A program made the translations under genes and the position numbers. A model generated the notes under the pieces. It saw nothing but the letters and a program-made list of their open reading frames with translations. It did not search any database and was not told the DNA's origin. Source: an uncultured Bacteroidales bacterium (GTDB taxonomy: Bacteria; Bacteroidota; Bacteroidia; Bacteroidales; Bacteroidaceae). Taken from it: 64,000 bases of DNA. The stretch spans positions 25,424 to 89,423 of the forward strand of contig CALZJF010000007.1 of assembly GCA_945787885.1 (NCBI GenBank), read 5' to 3'. Below, in pieces: positions 35,448 through 44,407 of the stretch (its first letter is position 1; each line of letters begins with the position of its first letter).

Positions 35448-35575
35448 CATAGCTCCTGCTTCCCACTGCATGGCTCCTGCTTCCCAAGTAATCATTTTCA
35501 CCCCTCTATGTGATTATTCCGCCCCCGGAAAATGGTCATTTATCCCCCGGAAATGGTCACTCTGAGGCGAAATGT
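35448..35575. repeat. Degenerate direct-repeat array, about 22-bp period
   Basis: The array includes CATAGCTCCTGCTTCCCACT followed about 21 bp later by CATGGCTCCTGCTTCCCAAG, then ATCATTTTCACCCC, then AATGGTCATTTATCCCCCGG and AATGGTCACTCTGAGGCGAA spaced about 21-22 bp. The last unit matches the fourth unit at 13,232 and the first at 44,408. It sits in the 695-bp gap between yggS and the GH92 gene, where I see no gene. Confidence 0.65.
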
Positions 35576-35655
35576 GGCGTAAAAGCAAGGCATCTTACTG
35601 TCGAACAGATTTTTCTTACCTACGTAAAATTTTCTCATCTACTAATATCCATACC

Positions 35656-38600
35656 ATGAACTTCCTCAAGCCTTTCTTCTGTGCCGTTCTTTCCCTGCTG
35701 CCTGCCTTCGCTGCGCAAGCAGAGTCGTCCGAGCGCCGTCTCTCTGACTGGGTAAACCCTTTCATCGGCACGGCAGGCATGGGCCACACCTTCCCCGGTG
35801 CCTGTGCGCCCTTCGGTATCGTCCAACTGAGCCCTGAAACGGACACCATTCCCCACAACATCGACGGGAAATACCAACCGCGTGCCTACCAGTATTGTGC
35901 GGGGTATTGCCATGAAGACCCCACCATCGTGGGCTTTAGCCATACGCATCTGAGCGGCACGGGGCATTCCGACTTGGGCGACTTGCTCATTCAGCCACAG
36001 ATGGGGGCTCTACGCCTCAATCCTGGCACGAGCGACCATCCTGACAGGGGCTATCGCTCCAGATTCTCCCACGACACGGAGAAGGCTTCAGCGGGATATT
36101 ACGAGGTGATGCTCGACGATGAGGGCGTACGGGCGCAACTGACGGCTACACCGCGCGTCGGCGTGCATAAATACACCTTCGCTGAAGGCAAGGAAGCACG
36201 CTTCATCCTTGATTTAGGCCATGGCATCTACAATTATGACGGCAAGACGCTGTGGGCCAGCCTGCGCGTGGAGAACGATACGCTGCTCACGGGCTATCGC
36301 ATCACCAGCGGATGGGCGCGCTGCAACTACACTTATTTTGCCATCGCCCTGAGCAAACCGCTAAAGAGCTTTGGCTATCAAGACCGCAAGGAGGCGAACT
36401 ATCGGGGTTTCTGGCGAAAGTTTGACCTTCAGCACAACTTCCCGGAAATGGCAGGACGCAACATCGTGGCATATTTCAACCTTGACAATGCTGCATCGCA
36501 TGAACTGACGCTGAAGGTGGCCCTGTCGGCGGTAAGCACGGAGGGGGCGATTCGCAACCTGAGAAGTGAGGCGGCGGGAAAATCGTTTGAGGCTCTCTGC
36601 GAGGAGACGCGTGCCCGCTGGGACCGCGAACTCAGTACGCTGCAGTGTGAGGCTTCGCCCGGCGAGAAGGCCATGCTCTACACTTCGCTCTATCATACGA
36701 TGATCAACCCGAGTATCTATATGGACGTGGATGGCCAGTATCGCGGACTGGATGGTAATATCCATCGTGCAGAGGGCTTTGACAACTATACCATCTTCTC
36801 ACTTTGGGACACATATCGTGCCCTGCATCCATTGCTCATGCTCCTCAAGCCTGAACGCAATACGCACATGGTGCAGTCGATGCTGCATCATCAGGAGCAG
36901 AGCGTGCATGGGCTGCTGCCGATATGGAGCCTGATGGGCAACGAGGGGTGGTGTATGACGGGCTATCACGCCGTGAGCGTACTGGCTGACGCGCTGGCCA
37001 AAGGGGCTGCAGTCGATGCCTCACGCGCCCTCGACGCCATGGTCGCTACGGCACGGAGCGGGCGGCTGACGAGCCTCAACGACTATCGTATGCTGGGATA
37101 TGCCCCTTACGACCACGATGCTACCGCGGCTTCCAACACGCTGGAATATGCCTACGATGATTGGGCCATCTATGCGGCGGCGAAGGCTGTGGGAAATCAG
37201 GCGGTGGCCGATGAGTTTGAAAAACGCGCGCTGTCTTACCGCAATATCTTCCATCCGCAATCTCGATTTGCCTGCCCTCGCTATAGCGACGGGACTTTCA
37301 AGGGGGATTTGAATCCCTATCAGACTTTCAACGAGGGCTTCATAGAGGGCAACTCTTGGAACTTCTCTTTCCATGCGCCGCATGATGTCTTTGGGCTGAT
37401 GGCCATGATGGGGGGCGAGAAGGTGTTCCGGCAGCGGCTCGATACGCTCTTCAGCATGGATTTGCCACCTATATATTATGCCGACAACGAGGACATTACG
37501 GCTGACTGCCTCATCGGGGGCTACGTACACGGCAACGAACCGAGCCACCATGTGCCGTACCTCTATGTCTGGACGCAGGAACCCTGGAAGACGCAGCAAT
37601 GGGTGCGCACCATCATGAACTGCATGTATCGCAATGATATTCGTGGCCTTGGGGGCAACGATGATTGCGGACAGATGTCGGCGTGGTATATTTTCTCTGC
37701 ATTGGGCTTTTATCCGGTATGTCCTGGCAGCAATCAGTATGTGATTGGTGCTCCCTATCTGCCGTACCTCCGCGTTTCTCTGCCGAACGGACGTGCTATT
37801 GAGGTGCGTGCCAAGGGGGTGAGCGACCGCAATCGTTTCGTCAAACGCCTGCTGGTGAATGGCAAACCTTACGACAAGCTCTTTCTTTCTCATCAAATGC
37901 TCACGGAGGGTTGCACCCTCGACTTTGAAATGACGGACCGCCCCAACCGCCGACGGGGCCTGAAGCCTGCCGACAAACCATATTCCATGACGGACGGCAC
38001 AGAACGTCCGAAGGGGGAATGGGGCGACCACATCGGACTCCTGCGTTTCACCGATGAGGCGAAGGGGACGCGGGGTTCTGATATTTACCACACCATCATC
38101 GCGCACCCTGATTCGTATATCCGAAAGGTGGCGAACGAGGTGATGCAGACGCTGTACTTCTCACCCGACGACAGCATCCCCATGCTCCACACGTTCGACT
38201 ATATCCTGCGCAGCTACGATGGCGTGTCGGCGAAGGAGGGTGGCGATGGGCAGGTGAGCATCGTCTATAGCACCGACCATGTCGAGCGAGCATTTGCCGA
38301 CAACGATACCGCGAACGTGGATTTTGAAACGCGCGGCGTGCTGCTCCACGAACTCACGCACGCTTTCCAACTGGAGCCGCAGGGCATTGGCAACTATGGC
38401 AACAGCCCAGTCTTTTGGCAGTTTATTGAGGGCATGGCTGATGCTGTGCGCGTGATGAATGGTGGTTTCCACGGCGAGGCCGACCGTCCGAAGGGTGGCA
38501 GCTATACCCAGGGCTACCGCCATGCAGGCTATTTCATCGCTTGGATAGCGACGACGAAAGACCGTCATTTCCTCCGCAAGCTCAACCGTTCTTGTTTAGA

Positions 38601-38709
38601 GGTCGTCCCATGGTCTTGGAACGGTGCGCTCCGCTTTGCCCTCGGCGATGCCTACGACATGGATGCCCTTTGGGCTGAATATCAGAAATTCATGGGCGAC
38701 CTGAAGTGA
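35656..38709 (+). CDS. GH92 alpha-mannosidase fused to a basic-secretory-protein metalloprotease domain
   Basis: 1017 residues from the ATG at 35656, which gives a clean signal peptide (MNFLKPFFCAVLSLLPAFAA-QAE); upstream in-frame codons do not. Residues about 32-765 form a complete GH92 enzyme: WVNPFIGTAGMGHTFPGACAP near the start, GNEPSHHVPYLY with the probable acid Glu628, and GGNDDCGQMSAWY with the probable base pair Asp669/670. These enzymes trim mannose from N-glycans. Residues about 800-1010 match the basic secretory protein family: GVLLHELTHAFQLEPQG gives a HExxH zinc motif (His898, Glu899, His902), followed by FWQFIEGMADAVRV and GYRHAGYFIAWI. One polypeptide thus joins a glycosidase and a putative protease. 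It is a single gene facing away from yggS, with a strong terminator after it. Confidence 0.92.
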   Translation: MNFLKPFFCAVLSLLPAFAAQAESSERRLSDWVNPFIGTAGMGHTFPGACAPFGIVQLSPETDTIPHNIDGKYQPRAYQYCAGYCHEDPTIVGFSHTHLSGTGHSDLGDLLIQPQMGALRLNPGTSDHPDRGYRSRFSHDTEKASAGYYEVMLDDEGVRAQLTATPRVGVHKYTFAEGKEARFILDLGHGIYNYDGKTLWASLRVENDTLLTGYRITSGWARCNYTYFAIALSKPLKSFGYQDRKEANYRGFWRKFDLQHNFPEMAGRNIVAYFNLDNAASHELTLKVALSAVSTEGAIRNLRSEAAGKSFEALCEETRARWDRELSTLQCEASPGEKAMLYTSLYHTMINPSIYMDVDGQYRGLDGNIHRAEGFDNYTIFSLWDTYRALHPLLMLLKPERNTHMVQSMLHHQEQSVHGLLPIWSLMGNEGWCMTGYHAVSVLADALAKGAAVDASRALDAMVATARSGRLTSLNDYRMLGYAPYDHDATAASNTLEYAYDDWAIYAAAKAVGNQAVADEFEKRALSYRNIFHPQSRFACPRYSDGTFKGDLNPYQTFNEGFIEGNSWNFSFHAPHDVFGLMAMMGGEKVFRQRLDTLFSMDLPPIYYADNEDITADCLIGGYVHGNEPSHHVPYLYVWTQEPWKTQQWVRTIMNCMYRNDIRGLGGNDDCGQMSAWYIFSALGFYPVCPGSNQYVIGAPYLPYLRVSLPNGRAIEVRAKGVSDRNRFVKRLLVNGKPYDKLFLSHQMLTEGCTLDFEMTDRPNRRRGLKPADKPYSMTDGTERPKGEWGDHIGLLRFTDEAKGTRGSDIYHTIIAHPDSYIRKVANEVMQTLYFSPDDSIPMLHTFDYILRSYDGVSAKEGGDGQVSIVYSTDHVERAFADNDTANVDFETRGVLLHELTHAFQLEPQGIGNYGNSPVFWQFIEGMADAVRVMNGGFHGEADRPKGGSYTQGYRHAGYFIAWIATTKDRHFLRKLNRSCLEVVPWSWNGALRFALGDAYDMDALWAEYQKFMGDLK

Positions 38710-38917
38710 CTCCCCCTGCAACGCGCTGCCCCAAGCCCTGAAGCCCAGCCCGCAGCCCCAGTCGCTGAAGCCCCACGCACAGCCCCAGCCTGCAGTCCCC
38801 AGTCGCAGTTGTTCTCTCAGTCGCCGACTGAGAGCCTCAGCCGCCCTGCCCGCATTGCCCAGCTTAGTGCTCTGCCCGCGTTTCCACAGCCCCTGCGGTC
38901 CTTCTTTCAAACTTTTT

Positions 38918-38972
38918 GAGCCCCCTCTCCTTGCTTTGCTGCAAATCTGTGCAAAGCAAGGAGAGGGGGCTC
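38918..38972. terminator. Very strong bidirectional hairpin
   Basis: A perfect 21-bp stem: GAGCCCCCTCTCCTTGCTTT plus G (38918-38938) against 38952-38972, with a 13-nt loop. Flanks TTTT and AAA extend it by three more pairs. It lies between the converging GH92 and DUF4494 genes. The stretch just before it (38,710-38,900) is a proline-codon-like GCCCC/CAGCC-rich low-complexity run with no credible gene. Confidence 0.92.
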
Positions 38973-39030
38973 AAAGATTTCTTATTATCCCTTAGAATAG
39001 GAAAAGGGATTGTTAGAATAGAAAAAGGGA

Positions 39031-39483
39031 TTATGCCTTCTCGGGGATGTCCGCACGATAGCGATACACATCAAGCAGGGCGGTCTCGAGGATGGAGGCG
39101 ATGGTATAATCTGCCATGCCTCCCTTCATTCCATCGTCCAGACGCTTCAGGGCATCGTGGAAGTCAGAAGCCTGCACGAGCATATTGTGGCTCGTCTTCT
39201 TCTCCTTGCCTGATTTCTCATCAAGGGTGATAAAGAGGAGCTTCGCACGATACCATTTGTCGGCACTATCGTCAATCGTCTCAAACACTTCGGCATAACG
39301 CGCACGGACGATGTTCGTAACTTCAAATTCGCCTGTGATATAGGGCGTCAGCTCTTCTATGATGCGGCGCTCTGCCTCTGTGAAATTCAAGGCCTCTACA
39401 AGATAAGGCTCACAAACTTTCTTGAGCCCACCGTCTTGCATCGTGCGCTCATATTTTACTTTACATTCGAACCATTCTGACAT
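39031..39483 (-). CDS. DUF4494 family protein
   Basis: 150 residues, cytoplasmic, no signal peptide. The family pattern is recognisable: MSEWFECKVKYERTMQDGGLKKVCEPYLVEALNFTEAERRIIEEL, then FEVTNIVRARYAEVFE, KWYRAKLLFITLDEKSGKEKKT and a C-terminal helix DALKRLDDGMKGGMADYTIASILETALLDV. The function is unknown. It lies 49 nt after the DUF3256-like gene and is the last of a minus-strand run; a strong hairpin follows. Confidence 0.88.
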   Translation of the reverse strand: MSEWFECKVKYERTMQDGGLKKVCEPYLVEALNFTEAERRIIEELTPYITGEFEVTNIVRARYAEVFETIDDSADKWYRAKLLFITLDEKSGKEKKTSHNMLVQASDFHDALKRLDDGMKGGMADYTIASILETALLDVYRYRADIPEKA

Positions 39484-39532
39484 GGCTGTGTGTGAAATTT
39501 AAGATTCTACAATAAGGTTTTCCTTTTCTCCA

Positions 39533-39874
39533 TCACGAGGGATTGGAACAAACCTGAAACGTCGGGGTAAAATGTCGTATCTGGGTGTGTACCACACTGT
39601 CTGACGTCACCACCGTATGGCGGATGCTCAGCGTCGTATCGGGCAGCAGGCGAAGCTCAAGGCTACTCACCTCAGTCAGACGGATTTCCAGCAGGGAATC
39701 CGTCAAAACGCTCAGCTCGCTCACACCGCCATAGCGGTTGCCCACCTGCGACGACTGGCCTGCCTCATACAAATCTACCATATCCATTCGCTGACCACGG
39801 TCGAGCAGTGGGATGACAGACAAGGGGGCAGAGAAGAAGAGCGAAAGAAGCGTCAGGGCTGTTTGCGCTATCAT
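39533..39874 (-). CDS. DUF3256-like exported protein, possibly shortened
   Basis: 113 residues with a hydrophobic start (IAQTALTLLSLFFSAP) that may be a signal peptide. The middle, VIPLLDRGQRMDMVDLYEAGQSSQVGNRYGGVSELSVLTDSLLEIRLTEVSSLELRLLP, follows the DUF3256 pattern, including the RMDMVD and SSLELRLLP blocks. The family is usually longer at both ends as I recall; here the leader runs straight into the core, and the frame ends soon after TFQVCSNPS, where a shift by one base would continue for about fifteen codons. It may be a natural short form or a frameshifted copy. It follows the MlaF-like gene by 33 nt. Confidence 0.6.
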   Translation of the reverse strand: MIAQTALTLLSLFFSAPLSVIPLLDRGQRMDMVDLYEAGQSSQVGNRYGGVSELSVLTDSLLEIRLTEVSSLELRLLPDTTLSIRHTVVTSDSVVHTQIRHFTPTFQVCSNPS

Positions 39875-39907
39875 AAGGCAATGTCAATTATTGGCCATTA
39901 GGCAATA

Positions 39908-40666
39908 TCAACTATTGGCAGCCTTCACCTTGCGGAAGAGGTCGGAGGCGAAAATGAAGCTGTTCAACTTCTCATTGTCAGAGTTCATCACTTCCTCCTT
40001 CGTGCCTTCCCAGGCTTTCTGCCCCTCATATATATATATAATGTGCTCGCCGATGCCCATCACCGAATTCATGTCATGCGTATTGATAATGGTCGTCGTG
40101 CCAAAGTCCTGCGTAATGGAGTGTATCAACTCATCAATGACGAGCGATGTCTTCGGGTCGAGGCCAGAATTCGGCTCATCGCAGAAAAGATATTTGGGAT
40201 TGAGGGCAATAGCACGGGCAATGGCCACTCGCTTCTGCATACCACCTGATATTTCGCCGGGATATTTCGCCCCGGCATCTGAAAGATTGACGCGGTCAAG
40301 GCAGAACTGTGCGCGCCGACGCCGCTCCTTGTAGCTGTCGGCGGAGAACATATCGAGGGGGAACATCACGTTTTCCAGCACCGATATAGAGTCGAAGAGG
40401 GCAGCACTCTGGAATATCATGCCCATCTCGCGTCGAAGCAGACTTTGTTCGTTCTTCGTCATCGACACAAAATCACGGTCATGATAGAGAATTTGACCAC
40501 CTGTGGGTTCAAACAGCCCCACAATACATTTCATCAACACCGTCTTGCCTGAGCCTGACTGTCCGATGATCAGGTTCGTCTTGCCTGACTCGAACACGGT
40601 GCTGATGCCTTTGAGCACTACTTTTCCGTCGTCAAAGGTTTTACGTACATCCACAAGCTGTATCAT
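39908..40666 (-). CDS. MlaF-like ABC transporter ATPase
   Basis: 252-residue ATP-binding subunit of an Mla-type lipid ABC transporter. Walker A GQSGSGKT (about 34-41), Q-loop FQSAALFDSISVLENV, signature ISGGMQKRVAIARA, Walker B YLFCDEPNSGLDP and the switch histidine in INTHDM are all present. The GGMQKR signature and LFDS segment are typical of MlaF. Its start overlaps the permease stop by four bases, so the pair is translationally coupled. The MlaD-like substrate-binding partner is not in the window. Confidence 0.93.
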   Translation of the reverse strand: MIQLVDVRKTFDDGKVVLKGISTVFESGKTNLIIGQSGSGKTVLMKCIVGLFEPTGGQILYHDRDFVSMTKNEQSLLRREMGMIFQSAALFDSISVLENVMFPLDMFSADSYKERRRRAQFCLDRVNLSDAGAKYPGEISGGMQKRVAIARAIALNPKYLFCDEPNSGLDPKTSLVIDELIHSITQDFGTTTIINTHDMNSVMGIGEHIIYIYEGQKAWEGTKEEVMNSDNEKLNSFIFASDLFRKVKAANS

Positions 40667-41409
40667 GATAGGAGACGGGTGAGGAAGATATCAGAGAATA
40701 AGACTATCATACTGCTCGCCACCACGGCATCCGTCGAGGCTTTTCCCACCTCTACACTTCCGCCTTCCACGCGATAACCATAGTAGGCGGGGACACTCGT
40801 AATGATGAAGGCGAAGAACAGGCTTTTCACTACACCCATCCAGAAAAACCATGGGTGGAAGTCGTATTGCAGGCCTTCCGTCAGATGGGCGGGGGTCAGG
40901 ATATGGCCGATGTATGCCGCTGCATACGCGCCGAGTATGCCGCTCACCGTCGAGAAGATGACGAGCAGGGGCATCATCGTTATCATACCTACCACCTTCG
41001 GCAGTATCAGATACGATGCGCTGTTCACGCCCATGATTTCCAAGGCATCTATCTGCTGCGTCACGCGCATCGTGCCTATCTCTGTCGCTATGTTGCTACC
41101 GACTTTGCCCGACAATATCAGACACATGATGCTCGAAGAAAATTCCAGCAGCATGATTTCGCGGGTGACGTAGCCGCTCACCCAGTGGGGCATCCACGCC
41201 GACTCGATGTTCATCTTTATCTGTATGCAGATGACGGCACCGATAAAGAAGCTGACGATAAGGACAATGACGATGGAGTCAAGACCCAGCTTTATCATCT
41301 CTTTCACGTACTGTCTCCAATACATGACAAACCTTTCCGGCACGGAAAAGACGCGCCCCATGAGCATCAGATAACGCCCTAAGGCATGGAGGTAGGAAGA
41401 CAAGATCAC
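40663..41409 (-). CDS. MlaE-like ABC transporter permease
   Basis: 248-residue permease of the MlaE family, with several hydrophobic segments (VLIVSFFIGAVICIQIKM, IMCLILSGKVGSNIATEIGTMRVTQQIDALEIMG, VVGMITMMPLLVIFSTVSGILGAYAAAYI). The block GSNIATEIGTMRVTQQIDALE is the family signature. With the overlapping ATPase it forms an inner-membrane complex that probably moves phospholipid between membranes. The TlpA-like gene lies 160 nt upstream in the same direction. Confidence 0.93.
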   Translation of the reverse strand: MILSSYLHALGRYLMLMGRVFSVPERFVMYWRQYVKEMIKLGLDSIVIVLIVSFFIGAVICIQIKMNIESAWMPHWVSGYVTREIMLLEFSSSIMCLILSGKVGSNIATEIGTMRVTQQIDALEIMGVNSASYLILPKVVGMITMMPLLVIFSTVSGILGAYAAAYIGHILTPAHLTEGLQYDFHPWFFWMGVVKSLFFAFIITSVPAYYGYRVEGGSVEVGKASTDAVVASSMIVLFSDIFLTRLLS

Positions 41410-41569
41410 GTATTCTGTATGTTTTTGGGGAAGGGGGATGGGAGGGAAAAGGGTGGAAGGGGAGATTTTACAAGGAGGTACTGACCTTCACGGAGAGGAA
41501 GGGGGAACTTTGCATCAGGTATGCCCGCACGCTACCCGACGGAAATGCCCTCCCTCTGCTTTCGGGGCT

Positions 41570-42133
41570 TTACTTGCTGGCCTTTCCCTTCTGCGAGAGT
41601 GCCACCTCTATGGCGTTCTGCACAATCTCGTTGCCAGGATAGCCGCCCTGCTGCAGATTCGAGAAGGCTTCTGTGCCATCGGCATTGTAGAGCACATAGG
41701 CAGGAATGCCGGGGAGGCCAAGCGTCTGGCAGAGGTCGCTCCATTGAGCGTCGGTCAGGCGATAGTGGTCGCCCTCAATGCCTTTCAGCATCTCCGTCCA
41801 TTTGTCCATCGGCGAGCTCTCACCAGTGATATATACGAACGCGGCACCCTTCTTTATCAATTCGGGCTTGATGGCGTCAATCTCGCGCATAGCCATTCGG
41901 CAGGGGCCACACCATGTAGCCCAGAAATCCACCAGCACCACGCGTCCCTTGTAGGCTTCGCGAATGGTCTGGAAGGCTTCTACGCCCGTCAGACTCGCAT
42001 CCACGGTCTTCACCACGCCCTTCGAGGGAGCGGGAGCGAGGGTTTCGGTCTGGGGAGCTTTGCCATTCTTGGCGCAACTGCTATAGGCAGCCGTAAACGT
42101 CAGGGCTGCAAGGAGGAAAAAGATCTTTTTCAT
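41570..42133 (-). CDS. TlpA-like thioredoxin-fold lipoprotein
   Basis: 187 residues with a lipobox at Cys20 (TAAYSSC) and a periplasmic thioredoxin fold. The active site is WCGPC (74-78) in VVLVDFWATWCGPCRM, and the cis-proline loop is LPGIPAYVLYN near 150. Between the two lies the insertion AAFVYITGESSPMDKWTEMLKGI typical of TlpA/ResA reductases. It probably reduces disulfides of envelope proteins. The gap to the MlaE-like gene shows no terminator. Confidence 0.9.
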   Translation of the reverse strand: MKKIFFLLAALTFTAAYSSCAKNGKAPQTETLAPAPSKGVVKTVDASLTGVEAFQTIREAYKGRVVLVDFWATWCGPCRMAMREIDAIKPELIKKGAAFVYITGESSPMDKWTEMLKGIEGDHYRLTDAQWSDLCQTLGLPGIPAYVLYNADGTEAFSNLQQGGYPGNEIVQNAIEVALSQKGKASK

Positions 42134-42309
42134 GATTCGAGGAGAGGGGGGAATGGGGTTGAAGATGATAAGTTCTTTGTGATTAGTAGGTGTGCAAAAA
42201 CATTTTGCATTGAATGGTGTTGCAGAGAATCAATAGGAGGGCAGCGACTTCTGCTCGGCTGCTGCCACATTCTGACAGTGCGCGGCAGGCAGCGCAAGGA
42301 TTACATAAG

Positions 42310-42498
42310 GCAGGGGCCATAAATTAGTTGTCGATGGAAGATGGTGTTTCTATTTTACTTGGATGTCTTCACGCCTTTTGCACCGTAGGTTTTTGTCTTT
42401 CACTCAGTCACGTAGCCCGCTACGCTCCCTCATGAACACCAATGACTGACGGCAAGATAGCTGCGAATACACCACAAGCTAATTGATAGAACCTGCCA
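42310..42498 (-). repeat. Inverted-repeat element, type A, degenerate minus-orientation copy
   Basis: Read on the minus strand it gives GGTTCTATCAATTAGCTTGT (from about 42,496), then GAGGGAGCGTAGCGGGCTAC, GTGACTGAGTGAAAGACAAA and AGGCGTGAAGACATCCAAG, in the order and spacing of the full copies near 44,900 and 62,700. The distal end is decayed (GGGGCCATAAATTAG in place of the TAGGTAGG-type end). The rest of the 42,134-42,714 gap shows no gene. Confidence 0.8.
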
Positions 42499-42714
42499 TG
42501 AATCTTGTACGCCTGCTTGGCATTCACCTCCTGAAGGCCTCTGCAAAACCGTGAGGGAGGAATGCCACACACCACATGGAATTTGAACCGCAAAATTAAA
42601 CCTTTTCCACGAAACTCACCACACAATCAGGTTGTGAAAGACCAACAAACGGTCAAAATAGGCTGAAAAACTGACATTTTTACGAGAAAAATAGGTCACT
42701 TTTCAATATTTTCC

Positions 42715-42722
42715 TATTTTTG
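42715..42722 (+). promoter_or_regulatory. Putative -7 box for the TPR protein gene
   Basis: TATTTTTG matches TAnnTTTG, 78 nt upstream of the start at 42800. Confidence 0.5.
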
Positions 42723-42799
42723 CACTTGCTACTCGCGACTTTTTGACGCGTCGCGCACCTTCTCTTATGTATAAACTTAACAACATATATCTACAACTC

Positions 42800-44293
42800 A
42801 TGAAGAAAATCTTCCTTTCCGTACTTGTTGCCGCTGCGACCTTCTTCGGTGCCGGCACGGCGAATGCACAGATTAGTGTAAATTTCACCACGGCTGAGAT
42901 GAACGCGGAGATTGCTGAACTGGCAAACGCCGTCATGGAACAGCAGACCGCAGACCCCGAACAGGCAAACAAAACCTTCAAGAAACTCATCGGCAAGGTG
43001 AAGAAAGATAAGGAGCAGGCTACTGCTGCAGGAAAATTCTTCCTCGACAAGAACGTTTACCCCTGCGCCAAGCAGCTCGCCAACGTGGCTTACACAGTCG
43101 ATCATACCTATGTGCCGGGGCTTATGCTCGGAGTTGGAGTACACCTCCTCCGCAAGAACTATGGCGAAGCCGGTGCGAAGCTCGATGAAATCCTCGCCAA
43201 CGACCCTGATAACATCGAGGCTCTCCGTCTTTCCGCACGCGTATATAAATATGTGAACCCCTACGCTGCTAAGGACATCCTCAACCAGATTATCGAAAAG
43301 GACCCCACCAACCTCGATGCCTACAAGCAGCTCGGCGACATCGCTTACCAGCTCGAAGAATACAAGAATGCCTGCGAGGCGTTCAAGACCTATTTCGATG
43401 GTACGCCCAACCCCACGCTTGAAGATCTCCGCTCGGGCGAGAACTATCTGCTCTCACTCATGAATCAGAGCGACCCCTACACCATGAAGGACATGGCTGA
43501 GAAGCTCCTCCCCATCGACCCGCAGGACCTCGTCGTACGCCGTATGAAGTTCTTCGCAGACATGGACACCTATGATTATGCCACCGCTGCCAAGGATATC
43601 GAATACATCACCAACAAGGAGTACAACGATACGCTCTACCTCTACCTCGACTATGTTTATGCTGCCAACTACGCATCTGAGGTGGAGACGGACTTTGCCA
43701 AGGCTATCGAGTTCTACAAGAAGGGCTTGGAAATCGACCCCACCAAGGTGGCTGGCTACAAAGAGGTGGCTACGCTCTACCGCCGCATGAAGAATCCTGC
43801 CGAGGGTGTGGAATACTATGTGAAGTATATTGACATGCTCGGCGAAAAGGCTGACGAGGCCGACAAGCTCGGTCTTGGTGTTTACTACACCAGCGTGAAG
43901 GATGCTATCCCCAACAAGGAAGATGGCACCTGCGACACTGAAGCTCGCCTGGCTATCATACAGAAGGCTGACCCCTACTTCGCAGAATACATGGAAGTAC
44001 TCCCCGACAAGTATCAGGGTCCCTTCTATCGCGCAAAACTTTGGATTCGCGACAACCAGGCTCCTGAGGAAGAGCCCAAGATGTACTATGAGAAGACCCT
44101 CGAAGTCATCAATGCGCTCAGCGCAGAAGAGGCTGAGAAGGCACTGACCTATAAGAAGACGGCTCTCACCTACCTCATGGTTTACTATCTCAAGACTAAC
44201 AACGATGCGGTTTGCAAGACTTATGTTGAGCAGATTCTTGCACTCGACCCCAACGACAAACTGGCCCTTCAGGTACAGAGCGTGCTGAACTAA
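42800..44293 (+). CDS. Exported tetratricopeptide-repeat protein
   Basis: 497 residues from the ATG at 42800 (MKKIFLSVLVAAATFFGAGTANAQ, a clean signal peptide); earlier in-frame codons do not encode a signal. Most of the rest is helical repeats of TPR type, for example EAGAKLDEILANDPDNIEALRLSARVYKYV, AKDILNQIIEKDPTNLDAYKQLGDIAYQLEEYKNACEAF and KAIEFYKKGLEIDPTKVAGYKEVATLYRRM. It is likely a periplasmic scaffold; no enzyme motif is present. Single gene with its own promoter box and a strong terminator. No specific partner is evident. Confidence 0.88.
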   Translation: MKKIFLSVLVAAATFFGAGTANAQISVNFTTAEMNAEIAELANAVMEQQTADPEQANKTFKKLIGKVKKDKEQATAAGKFFLDKNVYPCAKQLANVAYTVDHTYVPGLMLGVGVHLLRKNYGEAGAKLDEILANDPDNIEALRLSARVYKYVNPYAAKDILNQIIEKDPTNLDAYKQLGDIAYQLEEYKNACEAFKTYFDGTPNPTLEDLRSGENYLLSLMNQSDPYTMKDMAEKLLPIDPQDLVVRRMKFFADMDTYDYATAAKDIEYITNKEYNDTLYLYLDYVYAANYASEVETDFAKAIEFYKKGLEIDPTKVAGYKEVATLYRRMKNPAEGVEYYVKYIDMLGEKADEADKLGLGVYYTSVKDAIPNKEDGTCDTEARLAIIQKADPYFAEYMEVLPDKYQGPFYRAKLWIRDNQAPEEEPKMYYEKTLEVINALSAEEAEKALTYKKTALTYLMVYYLKTNNDAVCKTYVEQILALDPNDKLALQVQSVLN

Positions 44294-44350
44294 TTGAACG
44301 CAGCTGAGTCGCCAGGCTATTTTCTATAAATCTGGCATCAAATTGTCTAT

Positions 44351-44387
44351 CCCGAGCATTCCTTTCGCAATGCTCGGGATTTTTTTT
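44351..44387 (+). terminator. Rho-independent terminator of the TPR gene
   Basis: CCCGAGCATT (44351-44360) pairs perfectly with AATGCTCGGG (44369-44378), followed by A and eight T residues. Confidence 0.95.
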
Positions 44388-44407
44388 GCGCTGTCACCAC
44401 GAAAAAC

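Noticed and set aside
35236-35487. Minus-strand 83-codon frame in the yggS-GH92 gap
   Set aside because: Overlaps the repeat array, and the peptide repeats (GSRSHAVGSRSY) arise from it; no family likeness.
38596-38910. Minus-strand frame over the C-rich stretch after the GH92 gene
   Set aside because: It overlaps the GH92 3-prime end and its sequence is tryptophan/glycine low complexity derived from GCCCC-type repeats.
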